Assembly: GCF_014698845.1 (NCBI RefSeq)
Contig: NZ_JACJTV010000032.1
Location: forward strand, 1 to 60,931
Direction: 5' to 3'
DNA: 60,931 nucleotides
Source: Coleofasciculus sp. FACHB-1120
GTDB taxonomy: Bacteria > Cyanobacteriota > Cyanobacteriia > Cyanobacteriales > FACHB-T130
Positions 7,688 through 18,231 of the stretch are shown here, one piece after another; position 1 is the first letter of the stretch, and the number at the start of each line of letters is the position of its first letter. A program made the translations under genes and the position numbers. The notes under the pieces were generated by a model. It was not told the origin of the DNA. It did no database searches and saw only the letters and a list, made by a program, of their open reading frames with translations.

Positions 7688-10321
7688 CTAGAAGGTAGAT
7701 GATTCCTCTACCTGTCCGCCTTGGCGCAGCCCGATGGCAATTTTGCTATGTTTTTCAATTTGGCTCATCACCTGCTTGGCGCGTTGAATCACGGGCGCGG
7801 GTAAACCTGCCAGCCGTCCCGCTTCGATACCATAGGAACGGTCAGCGCCTCCCGGTTGCACTTGGTGCAAAAAGATAATCTGGTCAGGTAACTCCTTCAC
7901 CGTCACCTGGTAATTTGCCACATTCGGCAAAATTGAAGCCAGTTCGTTCAGTTCGTGGTAATGAGTCGCAAAAATCGTCCGCGAGCGAATTTCACTGGCA
8001 AGATACTCCGCCACCGCCCAAGCAATGGAAAGACCATCAAACGTTGCCGTCCCCCGACCAATTTCATCTAACAGAACCAGAGACTTCGCCGTTGCGTGAT
8101 TGAGAATATTCGCCGTCTCGTTCATCTCCACCATGAAAGTAGATTGACCCGTCGCCAAATCATCTACCGCACCGACACGGGTAAAAACGCGATCGCATAT
8201 TCCCAAAGTCGCCGCTCTTGCTGGCACAAAACTACCAATTTGCGCCATCAACTGAATTAACCCCACCTGTCGCAAATAACAACTCTTCCCACTCGCATTC
8301 GGACCCGTCAAAATCACTAAATCCGGTCTTCCCTCTTCTTCCCCTTCTTCCTTCGCGCTCTTCGCGTCTTTGCGGTTCCTATCCCCCTTTCTCCCCAACC
8401 CAGTCGAATTCGGCACAAAAAACCCAGGTGGCAAAGACTGCTCAACCACCGGATGACGCCCATCACTAATCCGAATTTCCCGACCTTCCACCATCTGAGG
8501 GCAGCAATAACCCTGATAAACCGCCACCTCAGCCAAACCACACAACACATCAGCCGCCGCCACCGCACGAGAAATCGTGCGAATTTGTTCTGCGTATTGC
8601 CCCACCTCTTCTCTTAAAGAAGTAAAAATCTCATATTCCAGGCGATTTAAGTCATCCCGCGCCGTCAAAATCCGCGCTTCTCTCTCCTTCAACTCCGGAG
8701 TAATATAGCGTTCCTCATTCGTCAGTGTTTGCTTGCGGATGTAGTTATCCGGAACTTGGTCAGCTTTAGTGCGAGAGATGCTGATGTAGTAGCCAAATGT
8801 CTTATTAAAGCCCACCTTCAGCGTCGAAATTCCGGTTCGCGCCTTCTCCGTCACCTCCAAATTTGCCACCCATTGCTGATCCTCTTGGGCAAGATTTCGC
8901 ATCTCATCCAACTGGACATTCACATTGGGGCGAATCAAACCGCCTTCCTTGATATGAATGGGAGGCGCGTCTACCAAATGGGCACTCAGGCGCTTTGCCA
9001 ATTGTTCCAATTCCGGCGGCACCTTCTGCAAAGCTCTCATAAAGGGAGAGTGAGCATCCGCCACCAGTTCGGCTAATTCCGGTAATTTTGCCAACGAATC
9101 CGCTAAAGCAACCAAATCCTTCGCATTCGCCGTGCCGGAACCAGCGCGACCCGTTAGCCGTTCTAAATCGTAAATTTGCCGCAACAATTGGCGCAAATCT
9201 TGCCGCAGAAAGCTATTTTCGACTAATTCTTGAATCGTATCTTGCCGCGCTGCAATGCCTTTGAGATCCAGTAGCGGTTGCAGCAACCACCGCCGCAAGG
9301 CTCGTCCCCCCATCGCCGTACTAGTTCTATCCAACGCCCAAAGCAAGGAACCGTGAAAGGTGCCATCCCGCACCGTTTGCGTAATTTCTAGATTGCGGCG
9401 GGTTTGGTGGTCGAGAATTAGATAATCGCTGAGGGTGTAGGTGCGGAGGAACTGGAGAGGAACGAGGTTTTCTTTCTGGGTGTCTTCCAGATATTCCAGC
9501 AAACCACCCGCAGCGCGGACAGCAAGAGGGAGGTGTTCGCAACCGAGTCCTTCCAGACTTCGTACTTTAAACCGCTGCAACAGTCGATGTCTTGATTCGC
9601 CAGCCGTAAAAGGAGTTTGCGATCGCAATGCATAACAAAAAGATGGAGGTAAACAACTCGGCAAATGCTCGGAAGTCTCCCCCGGTCGTAGCAAACTGCC
9701 TAAATCTGGTGCATTTGTCGGCACCAAAACTTCAGAAGGCTGCAAACGCATCAATTCTTGCGTCAAATGCTCTAATTCGCTCGATTGAGCCGTCAGAAAT
9801 TCCCCAGTAGAAATATCTGCATAAGCTAAACCCCAGTGATTCCCGGCAATCACCACCGCCGCTAGGTAATTATTCCGCCGCGCATTCAGCATTCCCTCTT
9901 CCAGCAACGTACCGGGGGTGAGAATCCGCGTCACCTCGCGCTTCACCAGCTTTCCAGGGTCAGTATCGGCAGAGTCTTCTACCTGATCGCAGATCACCAC
10001 CGCATACCCCTTTTCCACCAGCTGAGTCGTGTAGCGTTCCCAAGCATGGTGCGGCACTCCCGTCATCGGCACCCGACCAATTTCTCCGGCTTGCTTGCTG
10101 GTGAGAACAAGTTCTAATTCTCTCGATACAGCGATCGCGTCCTGAAAAAAAGTTTCAAAGAAGTCTCCCACCCGGTACAGCAGCAGTGCATGAGGATACT
10201 TATCCTTCACTTCTACATAATGGTGGTACATCTTACTCAGCTTGCTGCGATCCACCAGTCGAGAGTCAGCGTTACGGATTTTGGGTTCGGTCGGGGTAGA
10301 TGCCGAGTCAGGAACGTTCAT
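7688..10321 (-). CDS. mutS: DNA mismatch repair protein MutS
   Basis: 877 residues. It recognises mismatches and uses ATP to signal repair. Domain I has the mismatch-contacting motif GDFFETF (Phe-x-Glu type). The lever and clamp domains follow, and the C-terminal ABC ATPase has Walker A GPNASGKS, the signature region [14 protein letters not shown], Walker [12 protein letters not shown] and a His switch in [21 protein letters not shown] is typical of cyanobacterial MutS. Odd point: about 25 residues, rich in Lys, Arg, Glu and Asp ([15 protein letters not shown]), lie between FVPNSTGLG and [10 protein letters not shown] (residues about 640-665), where the family has a short link; the DNA there resembles an intergenic repeat. 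A single gene; the upstream neighbour on the same strand is 176 bp away. Confidence 0.97.
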   Translation of the reverse strand: MNVPDSASTPTEPKIRNADSRLVDRSKLSKMYHHYVEVKDKYPHALLLYRVGDFFETFFQDAIAVSRELELVLTSKQAGEIGRVPMTGVPHHAWERYTTQLVEKGYAVVICDQVEDSADTDPGKLVKREVTRILTPGTLLEEGMLNARRNNYLAAVVIAGNHWGLAYADISTGEFLTAQSSELEHLTQELMRLQPSEVLVPTNAPDLGSLLRPGETSEHLPSCLPPSFCYALRSQTPFTAGESRHRLLQRFKVRSLEGLGCEHLPLAVRAAGGLLEYLEDTQKENLVPLQFLRTYTLSDYLILDHQTRRNLEITQTVRDGTFHGSLLWALDRTSTAMGGRALRRWLLQPLLDLKGIAARQDTIQELVENSFLRQDLRQLLRQIYDLERLTGRAGSGTANAKDLVALADSLAKLPELAELVADAHSPFMRALQKVPPELEQLAKRLSAHLVDAPPIHIKEGGLIRPNVNVQLDEMRNLAQEDQQWVANLEVTEKARTGISTLKVGFNKTFGYYISISRTKADQVPDNYIRKQTLTNEERYITPELKEREARILTARDDLNRLEYEIFTSLREEVGQYAEQIRTISRAVAAADVLCGLAEVAVYQGYCCPQMVEGREIRISDGRHPVVEQSLPPGFFVPNSTGLGRKGDRNRKDAKSAKEEGEEEGRPDLVILTGPNASGKSCYLRQVGLIQLMAQIGSFVPARAATLGICDRVFTRVGAVDDLATGQSTFMVEMNETANILNHATAKSLVLLDEIGRGTATFDGLSIAWAVAEYLASEIRSRTIFATHYHELNELASILPNVANYQVTVKELPDQIIFLHQVQPGGADRSYGIEAGRLAGLPAPVIQRAKQVMSQIEKHSKIAIGLRQGGQVEESSTF

Positions 10322-10497
10322 GGAAAGTCAGTGCTACGCCAAGGTCTTTAATGACTTTACCGCAGGTATCTCTTGCCGTTGTTTGCAGTTTGTTAACCTG
10401 AAATCTTGTCCCGAACGTCTTCACCCGCCAGGGGATGTAGCGGCGCAATTAATGGTGTCTCCACAAAAGGAAGTTGGCGAGATACTAAAAATCGTTC

Positions 10498-11361
10498 CTA
10501 CTGGTGCGTAATTTCTCGAAATTCCTTCAGAAAGCGTCGAAATAGAGGATGATTTGCCGAATTATATTCATAAGGATGAATACTTGCTAACGGCTTCAAC
10601 TCCATCATCGTCGCAGCCAGGAAAGCACCCTCAAAATTCCCTAATTCCTCCGGTCGCACATCCCGTTCAACCACTTCAATTCCTAATTCCCCTGCAATAT
10701 CAAGCAGTGTGGCGCGGGTGATACCAGGGAAAATATTCGCAGTCAGCGCAGGCGTAATTACTCTATCCTCTTGCAGAAGAAAAAGATTAGCTACTGCCGC
10801 TTCAGTAATTCTGCCTTGTTGGTCAAGCAAAATAGCATCATTAAATCCAGCCACTTCCGCCGCACGACGAGCTAAATAACTGTTTACATAAGTTCCACAG
10901 AGTTTCCACTCCACTGGAATCGCACCCCCAGAAACTCGTTCGTAAGGGGAGATGTGGCAAGTCAGAGATTTATCAACATCCCGTGGAATCGTCACTGCCA
11001 AGATGGTCACATCGACCGGCATTGTATCGTTAAAGTTCAGTTGAGGCACCGAGCGATAAACAATCGGTCGAATATAGTAATTTGTTGCCGGAACTGCCTC
11101 TAAAAGTGCCAAGATACCTGCTTTCAGGTCTTCGTTCGACCAAGAAAAACCCAATCCTATGTGTGTAGAACCATTGCGAAGGCGGTCAAGATGTGCATCT
11201 AAGCGATGAATGTAATAGCGATCGCTATTCCAATAAGCCATAATCCCATCGAAAACGCCGATCCCTAAATGTAGAGAATGGCTAGCAATAGAAGGCGCAG
11301 CATTTTCCCGTTCAACTAACTTTCCGTTGTGCCAAACTATCGGCGTTGCTTCAAAAAACAT
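10498..11361 (-). CDS. Class IV PLP aminotransferase (branched-chain type)
   Basis: 287 residues, close to the usual size of fold-type IV aminotransferases. Features seen: HSLHLGIGVFDGIMAY near the start, the catalytic PLP lysine in PVEWKLCGTYVNSYLA, and the class IV signature region DQQGRITEAAVANLFLL, then IFPGITRATLLDIA. These fit branched-chain amino acid aminotransferase (last step of Val, Leu and Ile synthesis) better than 4-amino-4-deoxychorismate lyase, but D-amino acid aminotransferase or ADCL activity cannot be excluded from sequence alone. ilvC lies 39 kb away, so no operon argument helps. Confidence 0.88.
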   Translation of the reverse strand: MFFEATPIVWHNGKLVERENAAPSIASHSLHLGIGVFDGIMAYWNSDRYYIHRLDAHLDRLRNGSTHIGLGFSWSNEDLKAGILALLEAVPATNYYIRPIVYRSVPQLNFNDTMPVDVTILAVTIPRDVDKSLTCHISPYERVSGGAIPVEWKLCGTYVNSYLARRAAEVAGFNDAILLDQQGRITEAAVANLFLLQEDRVITPALTANIFPGITRATLLDIAGELGIEVVERDVRPEELGNFEGAFLAATMMELKPLASIHPYEYNSANHPLFRRFLKEFREITHQ

Positions 11362-11492
11362 TTGTTAGTCTTGCCTTCTCAAATAGCATTAGTTTTTAAA
11401 GAGAATTTTCTTAAGTATTGGTTAATCCAAAACTATGCTAAATATGATTATTTTTGATTTTGGTGCTGCTTTCCCAAGAATAGCGATCGCTA

Positions 11493-12620
11493 TCAACTCC
11501 CGGCATCGCTCGCTAAGCTCTTGGACGCTATGACGGGCGAAACATTTAAGGGTGTAGATTCAGATTCAATCTCCTCTATTTCGTTCCATTTGCCGTCGCG
11601 CAAGCTATCTGCGGTACTTTTGATGAAACTTGCTAAAGGTACGGCAATTAATAGCCCCAGCAGCCCTCCCAGCTTCGCGCCTATTAACAGCGAAAGCAAA
11701 ATCCAAACAGGATTTAAACCAGTAAAACCACCTAAAATGCGAGGTGCGATGAAATTAGCATTGATTTGATCGATGGCGGCGGCTACAGCTAACACTTCCA
11801 CCCCTAACCAAAAGTTTTGTAATGCTACCAGCAGACTAACAATGCTGATACCGATTCCGGCACCAAAGGGAAAAAGAGCCAAAAAACCAATTGCAATTCC
11901 AAACAATAATCCTAACGGCACTCGCAAAGCCAAAAATGCCAGCGTGATCACACATCCGCTCCAAGCAGCGAACGTCGCCTGACCGATAAAATAATTATGA
12001 AAATCCTCGCGGAGAACTTGCCGCACTTGGGAACTAAAGCTGGCCGGAAGCCACTTAAAAATTCCGTCCCAGAGACGATCTCCATTTAATATCAGATAGA
12101 AAGTGAGAACCACTGTTAGCAGGACATTGACAGCACTGCCAATCGTATCAAAGGCAAAGTTGAGAATTCTACCCGTTACGTTTTGGAGTTGGTTCGATAA
12201 TCGGTCTGTTAGTTGAGTAACGATTCCACCTAAATTAATCGGAAGTTGCTGAGTTTCAGCCCAAATTTGAAAAGCTTGGAGTTGTTGTCTACCCGAATCA
12301 ATCCAACTAGGCAAGATATTAGCCAGTTCGTTGAGCTGTTGCCAAATGATTGGAACTAAGGTAAGTCCCAAACCTACCAAAATTAGCAATGCCACCAGGG
12401 AAACAGCGACGACCGCATTGTTCCGTTTAACTCCTTGTTGCTGTAAAAACCGGATAGGATATTCCAATACAAAAGCCAGCAAAAGTGCGGTAACAAAAAC
12501 GCTAACCAGAGGTTGAAAATATTGCAACACGAGGAGCAATAGCCAACCATTGAGAACGGCGAGGGGAAATGCCAGTCCTAAAACGACCCATCGCGGTAAT
12601 TTGTTTGCTGATTGCATCAT
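11493..12620 (-). CDS. AI-2E family permease
   Basis: 375 residues, largely hydrophobic, with about eight membrane helices. It opens with a helical pair (VVLGLAFPLAVLNGWLLLLVL), has a long soluble middle part (about 105-155) and ends with glycine-rich helices (LLFGIAIGFLALFPFGAGIG; ILGGFTGLNPVWILLSLLIG). This layout matches the UPF0118/AI-2E transporter family, whose substrates are mostly unproven; the family name does not prove AI-2 export. The C-terminal tail is acidic and cytosolic. It stands alone between the aminotransferase and the Nudix gene. Confidence 0.9.
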   Translation of the reverse strand: MMQSANKLPRWVVLGLAFPLAVLNGWLLLLVLQYFQPLVSVFVTALLLAFVLEYPIRFLQQQGVKRNNAVVAVSLVALLILVGLGLTLVPIIWQQLNELANILPSWIDSGRQQLQAFQIWAETQQLPINLGGIVTQLTDRLSNQLQNVTGRILNFAFDTIGSAVNVLLTVVLTFYLILNGDRLWDGIFKWLPASFSSQVRQVLREDFHNYFIGQATFAAWSGCVITLAFLALRVPLGLLFGIAIGFLALFPFGAGIGISIVSLLVALQNFWLGVEVLAVAAAIDQINANFIAPRILGGFTGLNPVWILLSLLIGAKLGGLLGLLIAVPLASFIKSTADSLRDGKWNEIEEIESESTPLNVSPVIASKSLASDAGS

Positions 12621-12671
12621 GTTGAGGTTTTGAAATCGGGGTTCATAACAATTGAAAAGTTATGCCGCTGG

Positions 12672-13118
12672 CTACGCAGTCAATTGAGGAAACTTGTCCA
12701 TAAAATCCAGCAAAATTTTTTGGTGAGGAGCGCCTAACGGTCGCACTTGCCCTGCTTTTTCAGAGTAACCCTCGCCACGTTGAATTTCTTCGGGCGTTAA
12801 TAAATCCATATCCCAACCTTCTCCTAGCACTAGCTGGTTGAGTTCTACTGTTAGCGGTGCGTGAAAAACGTGGCGAAAAACGTAGGTATCCGGATAAGGG
12901 TCAAACAATGATGCGACCTCTGGCACATAGCCGATTTCCTCCAGCAGTTCGCGTTTCAGGGCTTCTTCTGGGGTTTCGCCTGGTTCGAGGTGCCCGCCAA
13001 AAAATGCCCAGTGTCCGGGGTAGAGAATACCGGGAATGTTGTCGCGTAGCTGGAGGAGAAATTTGCCGTGGCGATAGAGGATGGCGATCGCTACCTCGAC
13101 CATTGGTTTATTGTTCAT
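12672..13118 (-). CDS. Nudix hydrolase
   Basis: 148 residues. The Nudix box is complete: GHLEPGETPEEALKRELLEE followed by IG, matching G-x5-E-x7-R-E-x2-E-E-x-G, which binds the catalytic divalent metal. The preceding WAFFGGHLEPGE is typical of the MutT/8-oxo-dGTPase-like or NADH-pyrophosphatase-like subgroups. The substrate cannot be told. The start overlaps the 3' end of the OB-fold lipoprotein gene by 11 bp, so the two are probably translationally coupled. Confidence 0.9.
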   Translation of the reverse strand: MNNKPMVEVAIAILYRHGKFLLQLRDNIPGILYPGHWAFFGGHLEPGETPEEALKRELLEEIGYVPEVASLFDPYPDTYVFRHVFHAPLTVELNQLVLGEGWDMDLLTPEEIQRGEGYSEKAGQVRPLGAPHQKILLDFMDKFPQLTA

Positions 13119-13563
13119 AGGTTCCTTCCGGTAGTAAAGGCACTCCCTTCTTCGCTGGCTTTCGGTCTAGCTGTTCCTGCTGCTGAAGAAAAACTTCTCC
13201 TAAATCTTTCCCCGCTAAGGGAATACTTTGATACTGTACTTTCCCCTTAATTAAAACTTCATCTCCTCGATCGGGGAGATTTTGGCTGGTGAAAACCCAT
13301 ATTTTTCCCGTCGCATCTCGCAACTCATAAGCGCCGCTACCCACAAAAGGCGCTGGAGATGCGACCTTGCCTTGCAGGTAAACCGTCGGGTTGCCCTCAT
13401 AACTCTGTTGAAGATCGCTAATACTGGTGATCGGGACATTGCGGTTGTTAAACAGACCCAATCCAGACTGAGCCACATGACCGCAGCCGAACAACCCACC
13501 CAGGAGTAGTGTGGCGGTGCTGAATTGCAATACCCGGATTTTGACTAACCTCATATCTTGCAT
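13108..13563 (-). CDS. OB-fold lipoprotein
   Basis: About 151 residues from the ATG at 13563; a second ATG three codons later (13554) is equally possible, and the frame extends further upstream without support. The signal ends in a lipobox (LLLGGLFGC), so the mature Cys should be lipidated. The body reads as an OB fold: NPTVYLQGKVASPAPFVGSGAYEL, DATGKIWVFTSQNLPDRGDE, VLIKGKVQY. This resembles periplasmic tOB/BOF-type nucleic-acid-like OB domains whose ligands are unknown. It is the first gene of a two-gene unit with the Nudix hydrolase. Confidence 0.7.
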   Translation of the reverse strand: MQDMRLVKIRVLQFSTATLLLGGLFGCGHVAQSGLGLFNNRNVPITSISDLQQSYEGNPTVYLQGKVASPAPFVGSGAYELRDATGKIWVFTSQNLPDRGDEVLIKGKVQYQSIPLAGKDLGEVFLQQQEQLDRKPAKKGVPLLPEGTYEQ

Positions 13564-13883
13564 TGGGCAAATCTCAAGTTTCTCACTGTTTGAGTATGAA
13601 TACTCTTCCCAATCCAGATGGCTCTGACTGGTACAAATAATATAGTTAATCTTCCAGATATTTACAGTCAGACAGGACTGCCGCAAATCAGATTAAACGT
13701 ACAGAAGGTAAAGGAAATCGCCCCGCGATGCAGATGTAAGGCAAAAGGAAAAATGCGATCGCCTTACCTTTTCTCTCTGATACCTTGGCAGTAAAGGCGG
13801 GAAATCTGCGAAACTATCCTATGATAGATGCGATCTGTTTTATCCCTGGATAATGCATTCCTGACCACATTCCTGACACCACA

Positions 13884-14759
13884 ATGGACGAATCAATCGC
13901 CCAACTGTTAGACGGTAAAGCGCTAGCTGAACGAATTTACGGACAGCTACAAGAGCAAATTCAGCAAATACAAGCCACTGCGGGACGCCCTCCGGGACTA
14001 GCCGTGCTGATGGTTGGCGATAATCCAGCCAGCGCTGCTTACGTGCGGAATAAAGAACGCGCCTGTGCCAAAGTCGGGATTGCCTCCTATGGGAAGCATT
14101 TCCCCACGGAAACGACCGCTTCAGAACTAGAGCAAGTCATTGAAACCCTGAATCAAGATGAGCGGGTTGATGGAATTCTCGTTCAGCTGCCCCTACCCAA
14201 CCACCTAGACGCTGTTTCCCTGCTGCATCAAATCGATCCAGATAAAGACGCTGATGGACTGCATCCCCTGAACTTGGGGCGGCTGGTGCGCTCTGAAGCT
14301 GGTTTACGCAGCTGCACGCCAGCCGGAGTCATGCGCCTGTTGCAGGAATACCAGATTGATGTGAAGGGGAAACAGGCAGTGGTGGTAGGGCGCAGTATCC
14401 TAGTGGGCAAGCCGTTGGCTTTGATGCTCTTAGACGCAGACGCCACCGTTACCATCGCCCATTCGCGATCGCACGATCTCCCAACCATTACCCGCAACGC
14501 TGATATTCTGCTGGCAGCCGTGGGGCGTCCAGCGCTGATTACCGCCGAGATGGTCAAACCTGGTGCTGTCGTCATCGATGTCGGCATTAATCGCGTCACC
14601 GACGACGCGGGTAAATCCCGATTGGTGGGAGATGTCCACTTTGATTCCGTCCAAAAGGTCGCGAAGTTTATCACCCCAGTTCCCGGCGGGGTTGGCGCGA
14701 TGACCGTTGCGATGCTGCTGCAAAATACAGTTTGGAGCTACAGCCAGCGCTATCTCTAG
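13884..14759 (+). CDS. folD: Methylene-THF dehydrogenase/cyclohydrolase FolD
   Basis: 291 residues, normal length. It interconverts 5,10-methylene-THF and 10-formyl-THF using NADP. Signatures: [21 protein letters not shown] (catalytic Lys in the YVRNK segment), [23 protein letters not shown], the NADP loop [14 protein letters not shown], and the C-terminal [16 protein letters not shown]. First of three same-strand genes folD-crtE-DUF212, a neighbourhood I know from many cyanobacteria. Confidence 0.97.
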   Translation: MDESIAQLLDGKALAERIYGQLQEQIQQIQATAGRPPGLAVLMVGDNPASAAYVRNKERACAKVGIASYGKHFPTETTASELEQVIETLNQDERVDGILVQLPLPNHLDAVSLLHQIDPDKDADGLHPLNLGRLVRSEAGLRSCTPAGVMRLLQEYQIDVKGKQAVVVGRSILVGKPLALMLLDADATVTIAHSRSHDLPTITRNADILLAAVGRPALITAEMVKPGAVVIDVGINRVTDDAGKSRLVGDVHFDSVQKVAKFITPVPGGVGAMTVAMLLQNTVWSYSQRYL

Positions 14760-14908
14760 TTTTGAGTTTTGAATGAAGACGGTTTGAGGCGCGAGGACTC
14801 TGGACGAATTCCATCACTCAACACCGATCGCTCACAATTCGTAACTTTTTGTGACCCAAAGCCCCGTAAAATTGTTACGGAAACGACTGTGCTACAAGGA
14901 ATCACGGG

Positions 14909-15838
14909 ATGTTAGCGACAGATGACCTTCATGCTCCCAAAGGTGAATCAGCCACCTTTGACCTTTCAACCTACCTGACTCAACAACAGGCTCTGGTAGA
15001 AGCAGCTCTGGATAGTTCCCTCCCAGTCACCTATCCAGAAAAGATTTATGAGGCGATGCGCTACTCGCTTTTAGCTGGAGGCAAGCGCCTGCGTCCCATT
15101 CTTTGCCTTGCCAGCTGCGAACTGGCTGGAGGCACCGTAGAAATGGCGATGCCAACTGCTTGCGCCCTGGAGATGGTTCATACCATGTCCTTGATTCACG
15201 ATGACTTACCGGCGATGGATAACGACGACTACCGGCGGGGCAAATTGACCAACCATAAGGTTTATGGTGAAGATATTGCCATTCTGGCGGGGGATGGTCT
15301 ATTGACATACGCCTTTGAGTTCATTGCCTCAAATACCCAGAATGTATCAGCAGCAAGAGTATTGCAGGTGATTGCTCAGTTAGCCAAAGCAGTTGGTGCT
15401 GCGGGATTAGTGGGCGGTCAAGTCGTTGACTTGGAATCTGAAGGAAAGCCGGATATTCAGGAAGAAACGCTCAATTTCATTCATACCCACAAAACAGGTG
15501 CGCTCTTAGAAGCTTGTGTAGTCTGCGGCGCGATTTTAGCGGGAGCTGAATCGGAAACCTTGCAACGGATGTCTCGCTATGCCCAAAATATTGGCTTGGC
15601 GTTTCAGATTGTGGATGACATTTTGGATATCACGGCGACTCAGGAGGAGTTGGGGAAAACTGCTGGGAAAGACATCCAAGCCCAAAAGGCAACTTACCCG
15701 CGACTTTGGGGACTTGAGGAATCAAAAGTTAAGGCTCAGCAACTGATTGACGCTGCCAAAGGAGAATTGGCAACCTTTGGAGAAAAAGCTAATCCTCTGA
15801 TTGCGATCGCAGATTTCATTACTACTCGCACTCACTAG
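14909..15838 (+). CDS. crtE: Geranylgeranyl diphosphate synthase
   Basis: 309 residues. It condenses IPP with allylic diphosphates to GGPP, the precursor of carotenoids, phytol and quinones. The first Asp-rich motif is [10 protein letters not shown] (the DDx4D form of bacterial short-chain synthases) followed by [13 protein letters not shown]; the second is [20 protein letters not shown] supplies the Lys and Arg that bind IPP diphosphate. AAGGAA precedes the start. It lies between folD and the DUF212 gene. Strict chain length (C15 or C20) is not provable here, but GGPP is the cyanobacterial norm for this locus. Confidence 0.95.
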   Translation: MLATDDLHAPKGESATFDLSTYLTQQQALVEAALDSSLPVTYPEKIYEAMRYSLLAGGKRLRPILCLASCELAGGTVEMAMPTACALEMVHTMSLIHDDLPAMDNDDYRRGKLTNHKVYGEDIAILAGDGLLTYAFEFIASNTQNVSAARVLQVIAQLAKAVGAAGLVGGQVVDLESEGKPDIQEETLNFIHTHKTGALLEACVVCGAILAGAESETLQRMSRYAQNIGLAFQIVDDILDITATQEELGKTAGKDIQAQKATYPRLWGLEESKVKAQQLIDAAKGELATFGEKANPLIAIADFITTRTH

Positions 15839-15907
15839 AAAATAAGCCCCTCACTCCTAAACGCTCCTACTTGCAATGCTGCTCGCTTTTACCCAACGCA
15901 AAACAAA

Positions 15908-16363
15908 ATGCAGGAATTTGCCCACATCCTAGAAAACCATGTGCTACTGGTTGCGACCGTAGCTTGTTTAATCGCTCAAGCATCCAAGCTGATCATCGAT
16001 TTAGCCCAACATGGGAAGGTGAATGTGCGCGTCTTAGTCACCACTGGCGGGATGCCAAGCGCTCATTCAGCATTGGTAACAGCGCTGGCAACTGGCATTG
16101 GACAAACGGTGGGATGGGACAGCATTGAATTTGCACTCGCCACCATTTTTGCCGTTATCGTCATGTACGATGCTGCTGGCGTCCGTCAAGCTGCGGGTAA
16201 GCAAGCTCGCATCCTGAACCAAATCATCGATGAGCTATTTCAAGAACATCACAACTTTAACGAAGACCGTCTCAAGGAGTTACTGGGACATACGCCGTTT
16301 CAGGTGATTGTCGGTTCAGCACTCGGCATCGCTGTCTCCTGTTTAGCAGGGCCAGCGTATTAG
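15908..16363 (+). CDS. Divergent PAP2 family protein (DUF212)
   Basis: 151 residues, membrane protein with about four helices. The motif GGMPSAHSALVTALAT resembles the SGH/PSAH motif of type 2 phosphatidic acid phosphatases; YDAAGVRQAAGKQA is also typical of the DUF212/divergent PAP2 family. A lipid or isoprenyl phosphatase role is inferred from the family and from the position 69 bp after crtE, but is not demonstrated. Confidence 0.9.
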   Translation: MQEFAHILENHVLLVATVACLIAQASKLIIDLAQHGKVNVRVLVTTGGMPSAHSALVTALATGIGQTVGWDSIEFALATIFAVIVMYDAAGVRQAAGKQARILNQIIDELFQEHHNFNEDRLKELLGHTPFQVIVGSALGIAVSCLAGPAY

Positions 16364-16423
16364 TCGATTAGTCATTAGTGATTAGCAAGCGATCGGGGAC
16401 GAACGACGAATCGCTACGATTGG

Positions 16424-17032
16424 CTATTTACGCACCACTGATGACCTGAGCAGTGTCACTCGGCGGCTATCGACTAGCATTGCCAAAAAACCGCGATCGC
16501 TCAATCTTCTTAAAGCCGAATTTGCCTCATTTGAATTGGTTGTGTAAACCGCCAGTAAATAAGGACGTTGGACATAGGAAACCAAGCCAACATCGCGACC
16601 CAACATCTGCCGTATTTGAGCCGCTACTTCCGGTTTGTTCCCGTAATCCACCAACACCGCATAACCAGCTCCGAGTGCCTGCGGTTTATAGGTGGGTGCA
16701 TTTGGGTTTGCCGGTGCCTCTGGGGGTCGCAGAACGAAAGCCGATAGCCCAACAATCTCTTTCAAATAACGTGCCCAGCCGTTGGCATCTTCCACGCTCC
16801 TGAAGCCACCAATCCGCGTCATCGTATCCTCAAGATATTTACAAGTTGACGTATTTATGTTGTTGGGCAACGTCCGTTTAATTTGCTCTTGACTCTCCCT
16901 CGTTTGGCTTCCCACCAATACCAAATACTCGCCTTGGGGAGGCGGCTGGCAAGTAGGCGGCGGCGATTGAGCAGAGGCAACTGCACCCGGCAAAAGAAAA
17001 AAGGCAAAAGGCAAAAGAAAGATTTTTTTCAT
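16424..17032 (-). CDS. Exported protein with two SPOR-like units
   Basis: 202 residues. A clear signal peptide MKKIFLLPFAFFLLPGAVASA is cleaved before QSP. Two repeats of about 75 residues follow: GEYLVLVGSQTRESQEQIKR...GFRSVEDANGWARYL and GYAVLVDYGNKPEVAAQIRQ...LLAVYTTNSNEANSALRRL. Both look like SPOR-type modules that in other proteins bind peptidoglycan. It resembles the product at 6202-6708. It is followed by a stretch of GCAAAAGG-type repeat DNA upstream (about 16985-17020), which overlaps its 5' end. Confidence 0.7.
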   Translation of the reverse strand: MKKIFLLPFAFFLLPGAVASAQSPPPTCQPPPQGEYLVLVGSQTRESQEQIKRTLPNNINTSTCKYLEDTMTRIGGFRSVEDANGWARYLKEIVGLSAFVLRPPEAPANPNAPTYKPQALGAGYAVLVDYGNKPEVAAQIRQMLGRDVGLVSYVQRPYLLAVYTTNSNEANSALRRLSDRGFLAMLVDSRRVTLLRSSVVRK

Positions 17033-17084
17033 GTTTCCAGTTTTTACTTTTTGCTTTTTTTCTTAATTTTTAACTTTTCCCTTC

Positions 17085-17414
17085 TCAGGAAACAGATGTG
17101 AGGGAAGCAAGTGGATTCGGGATACTTTGGGAAGGTGCCTGGAATTCCCCGCTCAGCACAAACTCTAACCGCAGCTTTAACCAGGTAATAAATTGGGAAT
17201 TCGTAGAAATGACTGCCACCGCAGGTTGAGGGCACTGAGCCTTAATTGCTGCCATTTCCGGTGCCTCTAAAAATGCCGGTTGCTTGACTAGCCAAAAATC
17301 AATTTCTTTTTCTTGTTCGTGGTAGTTGCGGGTGCGCTCTTTGAGGACTTCATCAAAGGGTTCTTCTTCGAGTAAAAAGCGTTGGCTAGCTAGAACGTAG
17401 TAGTAATTTTGCAT
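17085..17414 (-). CDS. ycf54: Ycf54 (DUF2488), Mg-protoporphyrin monomethylester cyclase factor
   Basis: 109 residues. Strong match by eye to Ycf54: starts YYYVLASQRFLLEEEPFDEV, then EIDFWLVKQPAFLEAPE, VAVISTNSQFITWLKLRLEF and VLSGEFQAPS...IPNPLASL. Ycf54 is needed for normal levels and activity of the aerobic cyclase (AcsF) that closes ring E of chlorophyll. The cyclase itself is not in the window. Same strand as pdxJ upstream (97 bp gap containing a hairpin repeat) and the SPOR-like gene downstream. Confidence 0.95.
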   Translation of the reverse strand: MQNYYYVLASQRFLLEEEPFDEVLKERTRNYHEQEKEIDFWLVKQPAFLEAPEMAAIKAQCPQPAVAVISTNSQFITWLKLRLEFVLSGEFQAPSQSIPNPLASLTSVS

Positions 17415-17454
17415 CTTAATAGGTTGTTAATGGGTAATAGGTTGTTAGCAATCG

Positions 17455-17491
17455 GTGATGAGTCATTAGCGAGTGACCGAGGACTCATCAC
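17455..17491. repeat. Hairpin repeat between pdxJ and ycf54
   Basis: GTGATGAGTC (17455-17464) and GACTCATCAC (17482-17491) form a perfect 10-bp stem. The flanking words TTAATGGGTAATAGG and GAGTCATTAGCGAGTG belong to a family of short dispersed words also seen near 16365, 50150-50215 and 51540-51590. Confidence 0.6.
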
Positions 17492-17511
17492 TCATGACAC
17501 TTCAGTTGTTA

Positions 17512-18231
17512 CTAATGACCGAACATTGCTTGTTTCATCTCTCGAACGGCTCGTTCTATTCCGACAAGAGCTGCCCGACTAATAATGGTATGACCAATAT
17601 TGAGTTCTTCCATCCCTTCAAGGCAAGCAACAGGGTAAACGTTCCAGTAGGTAAGACCGTGACCGGCGTTGATCCGGATGCCAGCAGCACGCGCTTGTTC
17701 GCATCCTTTGGCTAACACGGCTAATTCCTTCTCTCGACTGGCTTCATCTGCTGCTTCGGCATAGCAACCCGTGTGCAGTTCAATGAACTTCGCCTTAATA
17801 ATCGCAGCTGCCATAATCTGACCGGGATCGGCGTCGATGAACAAGCTGACGGGGATTCCGGCGTCTTGCAACTTTGTTACCATTTCCCCGATTCGGTCGA
17901 TTTGACTGGAAACATCCAATCCGCCTTCTGTCGTCACTTCTTCGCGTTTTTCGGGCACGAGAGTGACGTAATCGGGTTTGATGTCGAGAGCGATCGCTAC
18001 CATTTCTTCAGTGGGTGCCATCTCCAAATTTAAATGAGTCCGCACCGTTTGCCGCAGTAATCGCACATCTCGGTCTTGAATATGCCGCCGGTCTTCCCGC
18101 AGATGCACCGTGATCCCATCAGCACCGGCAAGTTCTGCCAGCACCGCTGCTGCCACCGGATCTGGCTCTACTGTCCGTCGTGCCTGCCGAATGGTGGCAA
18201 TGTGATCGATATTGACGCCAAGTGTAGGCAA
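17512..18231 (-). CDS. pdxJ: Pyridoxine 5'-phosphate synthase PdxJ
   Basis: 239 residues, full length. It condenses 3-amino-2-oxopropyl phosphate with 1-deoxyxylulose 5-phosphate to pyridoxine 5'-phosphate. Signatures: [16 protein letters not shown] at the start, [54 protein letters not shown] and [12 protein letters not shown]. The end ([20 protein letters not shown]) is also as expected. The presence of PdxJ indicates the DXP-dependent vitamin B6 route. Confidence 0.97.
   Translation of the reverse strand: MPTLGVNIDHIATIRQARRTVEPDPVAAAVLAELAGADGITVHLREDRRHIQDRDVRLLRQTVRTHLNLEMAPTEEMVAIALDIKPDYVTLVPEKREEVTTEGGLDVSSQIDRIGEMVTKLQDAGIPVSLFIDADPGQIMAAAIIKAKFIELHTGCYAEAADEASREKELAVLAKGCEQARAAGIRINAGHGLTYWNVYPVACLEGMEELNIGHTIISRAALVGIERAVREMKQAMFGH

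Noticed and set aside
10242-10511. 89-residue + strand frame over the mutS start
   Set aside because: Overlaps the mutS 5' end and the aminotransferase 3' end; no ribosome site or motif.
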